Shown here piece after piece: positions 6,318-10,073 of a DNA stretch of 10,073 nt. The translations under genes were made by a program, and so were the position numbers. The notes under the pieces are model-generated. The model was given only the letters and a program-made list of their open reading frames with translations. It was not told where the DNA came from and made no database searches. Numbering within the stretch: position 1 is the first letter of the stretch; each line of letters opens with the position of its first letter. The stretch is from Candidatus Omnitrophota bacterium (GTDB taxonomy: Bacteria > Omnitrophota > Gorgyraeia > Aquiviventales > Aquiviventaceae). The DNA lies in contig JACQRD010000054.1 of assembly GCA_016206675.1 (NCBI GenBank), positions 1 to 10,073 of the forward strand, given 5' to 3'.

Positions 6318-6530
6318 CTAGTGGCAGGAGCTCCCGCCGCAGCAGGAGGAGCCGCCTTCTTCCTTGATGACCGAGCGGATCTTCGCCTGCACCTCGGGCG
6401 TCATCTGCACGTTCTGATGGCAGCCCTTCGCATGCGCGGCCGCCTGCTGCAGCACATCCGCCTCGTCCTTGCCGTGGATGACGAAGTCGCAATTGACCCC
6501 CACATCCTTACAGGCCAGCATCTTGCCCAT
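6318..6530 (-). CDS. DUF1059 family small protein with cysteine-rich tail
   Basis: 70 aa. The opening GKMLACKDVGVNCDFVIHG and the following DEADVLQQAAAHAKGCHQN (residues 22-40) match DUF1059 (PF06348). This is a small family of about 55-65 aa with conserved cysteines, of unknown function. After the family core (ending around PEVQAKIRSVIKEE at 45-58) this copy carries GGSSCCGGSSCH, adding Cys63, Cys64, Cys69 and His70 to Cys7, Cys14 and Cys37. The tail could bind metal or be redox-active; that is inference. It is soluble, with no signal peptide. The start is supported by GGAGGTG at 6535-6541, with good spacing to ATG. A candidate promoter lies at 6566-6594 and a hairpin follows the stop, so it is probably its own transcription unit. 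Confidence 0.88.
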   Translation of the reverse strand: MGKMLACKDVGVNCDFVIHGKDEADVLQQAAAHAKGCHQNVQMTPEVQAKIRSVIKEEGGSSCCGGSSCH

Positions 6531-6565
6531 CGCTCACCTCCGCGTCAATCCGCTGCACTGCTGGC

Positions 6566-6594
6566 ATGGTAGCACCGCCCCTTGCCCGGGTGAA
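6566..6594 (-). promoter_or_regulatory. Candidate sigma-70 promoter for the DUF1059 gene
   Basis: On the minus strand TTCACC (6589-6594) and TACCAT (6566-6571) are separated by exactly 17 bases and each matches four of six consensus positions. A transcript would begin near 6559, giving a leader of about 28 bases with the strong GGAGGTG site. Confidence 0.4.
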
Positions 6595-6614
6595 GGAAAA
6601 GTTGCGCTACAGGC

Positions 6615-7379
6615 CTACTCGGGCGCGGTCAGCCTGGCGCGGAAGGCGGCCCACGGAAAGCGATCGCCTGGGCAGGCGGTTTCCTTGCCTGGCACGTCCT
6701 GATGGCGGACGATCCGCGACAGCGGGATGCGGTAGTAGGCGCGCAGCGTATTGACCAGCCCCGCCAGCGTCGCCAGTTGCGCCTCGGAAGGCTGGCGGTT
6801 GGTGAAGTTGCCGATGAGGCAGATGCCGATGCCGTGATGGTTCATGCCGCCGGCGTTGCAGTGCGCGCCGTCCATCTGCCGCCGCCAGCGATGGCCGATT
6901 TCCAGCTGGCCGTCGCGGCGGCCCGCGCTGCCGTTGTCGATGACGAAGTGGTACCCGAGGCCGTTGGTGAAGCCGCGCTGGCGGTGCGCGCGGTTGATCC
7001 GCGCCGCATTATCGACCCGCGTCGCGCTGTGGTGGATGACGATGTGCGTCCACTGCGGGTTGGGATAGAGCGGCGCGCGCACCGGGGCGGCCGTCGGGCG
7101 CGGGATCACCAGCACGGTGCCGGCCGGCAGCTGCCGCGGGTCAGCCAGGCGGTTGGCGCGCAAGAGGTGGCTGACGGACACCCCGTAGCGCCTGCTGAGG
7201 GACCATGCCGTTTCTCCCGGCAGCACGCGGTGGGTTGACACCCCAGGCGCAACGGTGGGTGACGAGCGCGGTGGCAGCGTGACGGCGGGCGGCGCGGTGG
7301 CACAGCCGCCGACGGCCAGAGCCGCTATGAGCGCACAGGCGAACACTTGCGCGGGGGGCACGATCGGCTTAGCCGCCAT
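6615..7379 (-). CDS. LysM-domain N-acetylmuramoyl-L-alanine amidase (amidase_2), lipoprotein
   Basis: 254 aa from ATG at 7379; a GTG two codons upstream (7385) is an alternative and neither has a good Shine-Dalgarno. The signal peptide ends in the lipobox LAVGGC (Cys26), so it is a lipid-anchored envelope protein. A Pro/Thr-rich linker leads to a LysM domain (about 50-93: HRVLPGETAWSLSRRYGVSV ... ANRLADPRQLPAGTVLVIP), which binds peptidoglycan glycan chains. The C-terminal amidase_2/PGRP domain (about 108-250) has IVIHHSAT, GLGYHFVID, HHGIGICLIGNF and RHQDVPGKETACPGD. By comparison with T7 lysozyme the zinc ligands are His116, His226 and Cys236, with Tyr143 in the active site. It should cleave the amide between MurNAc and L-Ala in murein turnover or recycling. 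It follows the TPR gene by a short gap (27 bases from its stop), so it is probably the last gene of that operon. Confidence 0.92.
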   Translation of the reverse strand: MAAKPIVPPAQVFACALIAALAVGGCATAPPAVTLPPRSSPTVAPGVSTHRVLPGETAWSLSRRYGVSVSHLLRANRLADPRQLPAGTVLVIPRPTAAPVRAPLYPNPQWTHIVIHHSATRVDNAARINRAHRQRGFTNGLGYHFVIDNGSAGRRDGQLEIGHRWRRQMDGAHCNAGGMNHHGIGICLIGNFTNRQPSEAQLATLAGLVNTLRAYYRIPLSRIVRHQDVPGKETACPGDRFPWAAFRARLTAPE

Positions 7380-7406
7380 GCCCACGATGATAACAAAATC
7401 GCCCGG

Positions 7407-8246
7407 CTATTGGGGGATCTGCTTGAGCAGCTCGGTGAGCTCCGCCACCCGGGCGGCGTTGCCGGTTTTGCGAAACAGGGCGACGGCGGCCTCAAGGGAC
7501 GTCTTCGCTTTGGCCTGCTGCCCCCCCTGCCGGCCGGCGATGATGCCGCGGCGCACGTAGGCGACGGCCAGCGCCTCCGTGAGCTTTACTTCCCCTGGCT
7601 GGAGTTTGACCACCCGCTCCAGGTAGGGAATGGCCTTCTCATGCTGCTGCAGATCCATGTAGCAGGCCCCCAGGCCGAACAGCGCACCCGCATCATCGGG
7701 ATTCAGGCGCAGCGCGGTCTCCAACGCGGCGATGGCCTTATCGTATTCATGCAGCGCGGCGTAGATGTTGCCCAGGCCGGAGTGGCCCATGGGGTTTTTC
7801 GGATCCGCCGCCACGGCCTTTCGCGCGTAGTCGAGCGCCTCGCCGTAGTTGCGCTGGGCGATCGCTTCCAGTGCCTTGCGCAGATGCTGCTCAACTTGCG
7901 CGGCGGGCGACAGCGCGGGCTGCGCCGCGTCCGTCGGCGGCGAGGCGACCTCCGGGGCAGGCTCAGGCGCCGCCTCGGGGGCGGCCGCGGAGAGGGTAAT
8001 GGCCGTCACCTCCGCCCGATCCACCGTCAGCGCACCGGTGCCCGGAATCTCGATGACGACCTGCCGGTCATTCTGCGAGATAACCGTGCCCGCGATGACG
8101 TTGCCGTTTTTCAGGCGGACTTCATCAGCCGCAACCGGCCACCCGGCGGGCAGCAGCGCGGCGCACGCCAGCGCGGCCAGCGCCACTGGGATAGCACTAG
8201 GTGGGATACTTCCGCTCCAAATGTTTGCGGTACTCCTCGGTGACAC
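7407..8246 (-). CDS. Secreted TPR-repeat protein with N-terminal SH3/Sm-like domain
   Basis: 279 aa if started at GTG 8246. That start has GAGG at 8253-8256 with 6 bases spacing and yields a signal-like N-terminus with a hydrophobic core (18-35) and likely cleavage after PVAA at about 40. An in-frame TTG at 8291 and GTG at 8186 are alternatives. After the signal comes a small beta domain (DEVRLKNGNVIAGTVISQND, then VIEIPGTGALTVDRAEVTAI, about 41-83), resembling the LKNG-x-x-x-G-T domains found on many periplasmic proteins. Next are an Ala/Pro/Glu-rich linker (85-117) and three clear TPR units (about 118-151, 153-186, 187-220: NYGEALDYARKAVAADPKNP, EYDKAIAALETALRLNPDD, QHEKAIPYLERVVKLQPGE), with a degenerate fourth after that. 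It is presumably a periplasmic protein-interaction scaffold; its partner is unknown. The gene starts inside the upstream NYN gene and precedes the amidase. Confidence 0.8.
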   Translation of the reverse strand: MSPRSTANIWSGSIPPSAIPVALAALACAALLPAGWPVAADEVRLKNGNVIAGTVISQNDRQVVIEIPGTGALTVDRAEVTAITLSAAAPEAAPEPAPEVASPPTDAAQPALSPAAQVEQHLRKALEAIAQRNYGEALDYARKAVAADPKNPMGHSGLGNIYAALHEYDKAIAALETALRLNPDDAGALFGLGACYMDLQQHEKAIPYLERVVKLQPGEVKLTEALAVAYVRRGIIAGRQGGQQAKAKTSLEAAVALFRKTGNAARVAELTELLKQIPQ

Positions 8247-8706
8247 GTTCGGCCTCACGGGCGGGCAGCGGGGATTTCTCAGCAGCGGCAAGCCGTCTTG
8301 TCCTGGGGATGCGCGCGGGCTTCATCTGCCCGTAAAACTCCTGTCCCGACATGGTGCGCGCGCCATGCGCGCGGGCGTTGTTGGCAATCTGCGCGTCGTT
8401 CGACACCACCACGAACCGGCTGCGGCCCCCCTCGCGGATGAGGCGCACGATGCGCTCATCCGCTTCCTCGCCGTGGCGCGTAAAGAGCACCGTCACCCCG
8501 TGCTGATCCTCCCGGGGCCCGCCGCCCTCGGCGTCAGCGCCGTCAAAGACCACATACAGCCGCCCCACGTCGCCCCGCCTCGCCCGGTACTCCCGGCAGA
8601 GCCGCACGAGTGCTTCTCGTGCGGCCTGCAAGCTGCGGTCCAACTCCCGCGCCAGCGCCGGAATCGCATGGATGACGTTATATCCATCCAGAACGACGGT
8701 AATCAT
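8197..8706 (-). CDS. YacP/Rae1-like NYN-domain ribonuclease
   Basis: 169 aa. The NYN (PF05991, DUF901) fold is recognised from DGYNVIH (7-13), LYVVFDGAD (50-58), EEADERIVRLI (80-90) and FVVVSNDAQIANNARAHGA (98-116). Acidic residues Asp7, Asp55, Asp83 and Asp104 plus Asn10 form the expected PIN-like metal site. Bacillus Rae1/YacP is a ribosome-dependent mRNA endonuclease of this family. A similar cytoplasmic RNA-cleaving role is likely, though this protein has not been shown to bind ribosomes. The basic C-terminus (RIPRTRRLAAAEK onward to ERKYPT) could contact RNA. The ATG overlaps the stop of the yheT-like gene (ATGA at 8703-8706), pointing to translational coupling. The 3' end overlaps the start region of the TPR gene. 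Confidence 0.88.
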   Translation of the reverse strand: MITVVLDGYNVIHAIPALARELDRSLQAAREALVRLCREYRARRGDVGRLYVVFDGADAEGGGPREDQHGVTVLFTRHGEEADERIVRLIREGGRSRFVVVSNDAQIANNARAHGARTMSGQEFYGQMKPARIPRTRRLAAAEKSPLPAREAERVTEEYRKHLERKYPT

Positions 8707-9671
8707 AGATGCGCCGCAAGAAATGCCGCGGTCTGATGTTCAGCCCACGCCATGGGCAGACCCGGCCAGCGCCCTGTCAGAAATCCGATATGGCCGCCGC
8801 GGGGGCTGAAGGCCGCCGTCAGCCACGGATTCTCGGCCACCGCCTGCCTCGGGAGGGCGTCGGATGGCAGAAACGGGTCATCCTCCGCGTTGATCAGCAG
8901 CGTGGGCCGGCGGATGCGCGGCAGAAACTGCGCGCAGCTCGACGCCGCCCAGTAGGCGGCGGCGTCCTTGAATCCATGCGTGGGGGCGGTCACCAGGTCG
9001 TCAAACTCCCCAAGCGTTCTGACGGCCCGCAGGGTGCGGCCGTCGACCAGGTCGGGATGGCGGGTGAGCTTCTCGAAGGTCTTTTGCTTCAGCGTGGCCA
9101 CCAGCCGCTGCTGATACACCCGGCTGAACCCCTGCCCCAGGGCTTGAACGCTGGCGGCCAGATTAAACGGGGCGGAGATCGCCGCGGCAGCCCGGATAGC
9201 TGGAGGGAGTGCGTCGCCCTGCTCGCCCAGGTATTTCAGCAGGACGTTGCCGCCCAGCGAAATCCCCACGCAGACCAGAGCGCTTGCGGGATGCGCGGCC
9301 TGCACCCGATGGATCACCCAGGCGAGGTCTGCGGTATCGCCGCCATGATACGACCGGCGCAGGCGATTGGGCTGCCCGCTACATCCCCGGAAATTGACCG
9401 CCACCCCACCCCAGCCGCGCTGACGGGCCTGGGAGAGCAGGCCGCGCACGGCAGCAGCGCGGGAAGAACTCTCAAGACCGTGCAGGATAATCAGGTGGGG
9501 GACCGACTGATCGGCGGCCAGCTCATCGACGTCAAGAAAGTCGCCATCCGGCAGCTCCCACCGCGTGCGGGCTACCGGCGCGCATGGTGCCGGCCGCAAC
9601 GCCCCGGCCCAAATCGTCTGCAGGTGCGCTCCGGGGCACCACCACGCCGGCTGGAAGGCCGCCGCGTCCAT
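8703..9671 (-). CDS. YheT-family alpha/beta hydrolase
   Basis: 322 aa. GAHLQTIWAG (14-23) is the hallmark N-terminus of the YheT/UPF0017 (EMB8/ABHD1-3-like) group. It is followed by IILHGLESSSRA (61-72), VNFRGCSGQPN (92-102), nucleophile elbow GISLGGN (Ser138), NAEDDPF with Asp264 or Asp265, and GGHIGF with His294. The length is normal for the family (about 320-340 aa). Some members are esterases or phospholipases; the physiological substrate of bacterial YheT is not established. There is no signal peptide, so it is cytoplasmic or peripherally attached. It starts 25 bases after the 83-aa gene and overlaps the NYN gene, and so sits early in the same operon. The RBS is weak (GGATGA-like just ahead of ATG). 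Confidence 0.9.
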   Translation of the reverse strand: MDAAAFQPAWWCPGAHLQTIWAGALRPAPCAPVARTRWELPDGDFLDVDELAADQSVPHLIILHGLESSSRAAAVRGLLSQARQRGWGGVAVNFRGCSGQPNRLRRSYHGGDTADLAWVIHRVQAAHPASALVCVGISLGGNVLLKYLGEQGDALPPAIRAAAAISAPFNLAASVQALGQGFSRVYQQRLVATLKQKTFEKLTRHPDLVDGRTLRAVRTLGEFDDLVTAPTHGFKDAAAYWAASSCAQFLPRIRRPTLLINAEDDPFLPSDALPRQAVAENPWLTAAFSPRGGHIGFLTGRWPGLPMAWAEHQTAAFLAAHL

Positions 9672-9696
9672 CAGCTCATCCAGAACACAAAACGGA

Positions 9697-9948
9697 TTAC
9701 AGCGAGAACGACGTGTCCGCGCGCTGGCTGCCCCTGACCCGGTTGAGCCTGGCCTCCACGGCGTCCACGGCGGCGCGCAGTGAGCCGATGATCTTCGCCG
9801 CCTGCTCCGGCGTGTAGGCGTAGCTGGAACCGGCGAGGTTGCTGAGCAGCCGGATTTTCTGCAGCGCCGCCTGGGTCCGCTTGGTCGCCAGCCGCTGGAA
9901 TTTCTGCTCCTTGGTCTCCCCTTGAACCGCCTCCTGTCCGTCGCTCAT
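9697..9948 (-). CDS. Small helical protein of unknown function (83 aa)
   Basis: 83 aa. The start is firm: AAGGAGG at 9954-9960 lies 5 bases ahead of ATG. The sequence is almost entirely amphipathic helix: QKFQRLATKRTQAALQKIRL (15-34), LLSNLAGSSYAYTPEQ (34-49) and IIGSLRAAVDAVEARLNRVR (53-72). It resembles a widespread class of small uncharacterised bacterial proteins with a FxRLAxKR..-LxxIRLLxNLxxxSxYxYTxEx.xKI pattern, often annotated hypothetical. It has no cysteine, no signal and no membrane segment. The charge pattern suggests a helical hairpin, perhaps dimeric or RNA-binding; that is only inference. It is the first gene of the probable operon leading to yheT, the NYN nuclease, the TPR gene and the amidase. 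Confidence 0.82.
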   Translation of the reverse strand: MSDGQEAVQGETKEQKFQRLATKRTQAALQKIRLLSNLAGSSYAYTPEQAAKIIGSLRAAVDAVEARLNRVRGSQRADTSFSL

Positions 9949-10073
9949 CCGTCCCTCCTTGTGGTGGCCGCACGGTTTGCTCTCGACAGCCTATTCTACG
10001 ACGAAAGAAAACGCGGGGACGGATCTTATTTTCGGCCTGGAGGGAGCGGAGGGCAACTGTTATCTGGAGGGGA
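9949..10073. promoter_or_regulatory. Upstream region of the five-gene operon; possible leader of a gene beyond the window
   Basis: 125 bases without a recognisable gene. On the minus strand TAGAAT (9993-9998) is a five-of-six -10 match about 45 bases ahead of the 83-aa gene start, but no -35 is evident. On the plus strand the stretch from 10014 on (GGGGACGGATCTTATTTTCGG, purine-rich GGAGGGAGCGGAGGG, then CTGGAGGGGA at the edge) looks like a leader with a terminal Shine-Dalgarno for a plus-strand gene starting just past the window. Confidence 0.35.

Noticed and set aside
7347..8243. Plus-strand open frame of 298 codons opposite the TPR gene
   Set aside because: Arg/Gly-rich with no recognisable domain; the TPR repeats on the minus strand explain the region.
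8709..9737. Plus-strand open frame of 342 codons opposite the yheT-like gene
   Set aside because: No family features; the minus strand has a complete alpha/beta-hydrolase signature.
9671..9973. 100-codon minus-strand frame overlapping the 83-aa gene
   Set aside because: Arg/Gly-rich product in another frame. The 83-aa frame has a perfect Shine-Dalgarno and helical protein-like sequence.

Overview
The window looks like a chromosomal segment from a GC-rich Gram-negative bacterium. An outer membrane is implied by a TamB-like protein, a lipobox-bearing murein amidase and a periplasmic TPR protein. The exact phylum cannot be read from the window; an uncultivated lineage (for example Omnitrophota-like or a proteobacterial relative) is only a guess. 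There are no rRNAs, tRNAs, CRISPR arrays or complete mobile elements. Almost all sequence is coding, and nearly every gene is on the minus strand.

Left part (1-2862): the 5' portion of a DoxX-family membrane protein gene (minus, running off the left edge) is divergent from a large plus-strand gene. That gene encodes an 811-aa membrane-anchored heparinase II/III-type polysaccharide lyase. It ends by sharing a CTAG with the stop codon of the next, convergent gene.

Middle part (2859-4588): a minus-strand alpha/beta hydrolase is translationally coupled (ATGA overlap) to what appears to be only the C-terminal tail of a DUF2339 membrane protein. At about 3890 the DUF2339 similarity stops. The next ~110 bases read much better on the plus strand, as the last ~37 codons of a secretin-type (GspD/PilQ-like) protein, whose stop overlaps the stop of msrB. 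This looks like a junction between two broken genes, and is the oddest point in the window. msrB encodes a membrane-anchored, zinc-less, single-cysteine methionine sulfoxide reductase.

Right part (4651-9948): a short TamB-like protein, a DUF1059 protein with a Cys-rich tail (own RBS and candidate promoter, hairpin downstream), then a compact minus-strand gene group. In transcription order this group is an 83-aa helical protein, a YheT-type hydrolase, a YacP/Rae1-type NYN nuclease, a secreted TPR protein, and a LysM plus amidase_2 lipoprotein. Start/stop overlaps and short gaps suggest one operon mixing RNA turnover with envelope maintenance. The last ~75 bases hold no gene but may be the leader of something beyond the right edge.

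I do not see a convincing new multi-gene system. The most useful leads are the truncated-gene junction near 3890, the single-Cys MsrB, the Cys-tailed DUF1059 protein and the small TamB.
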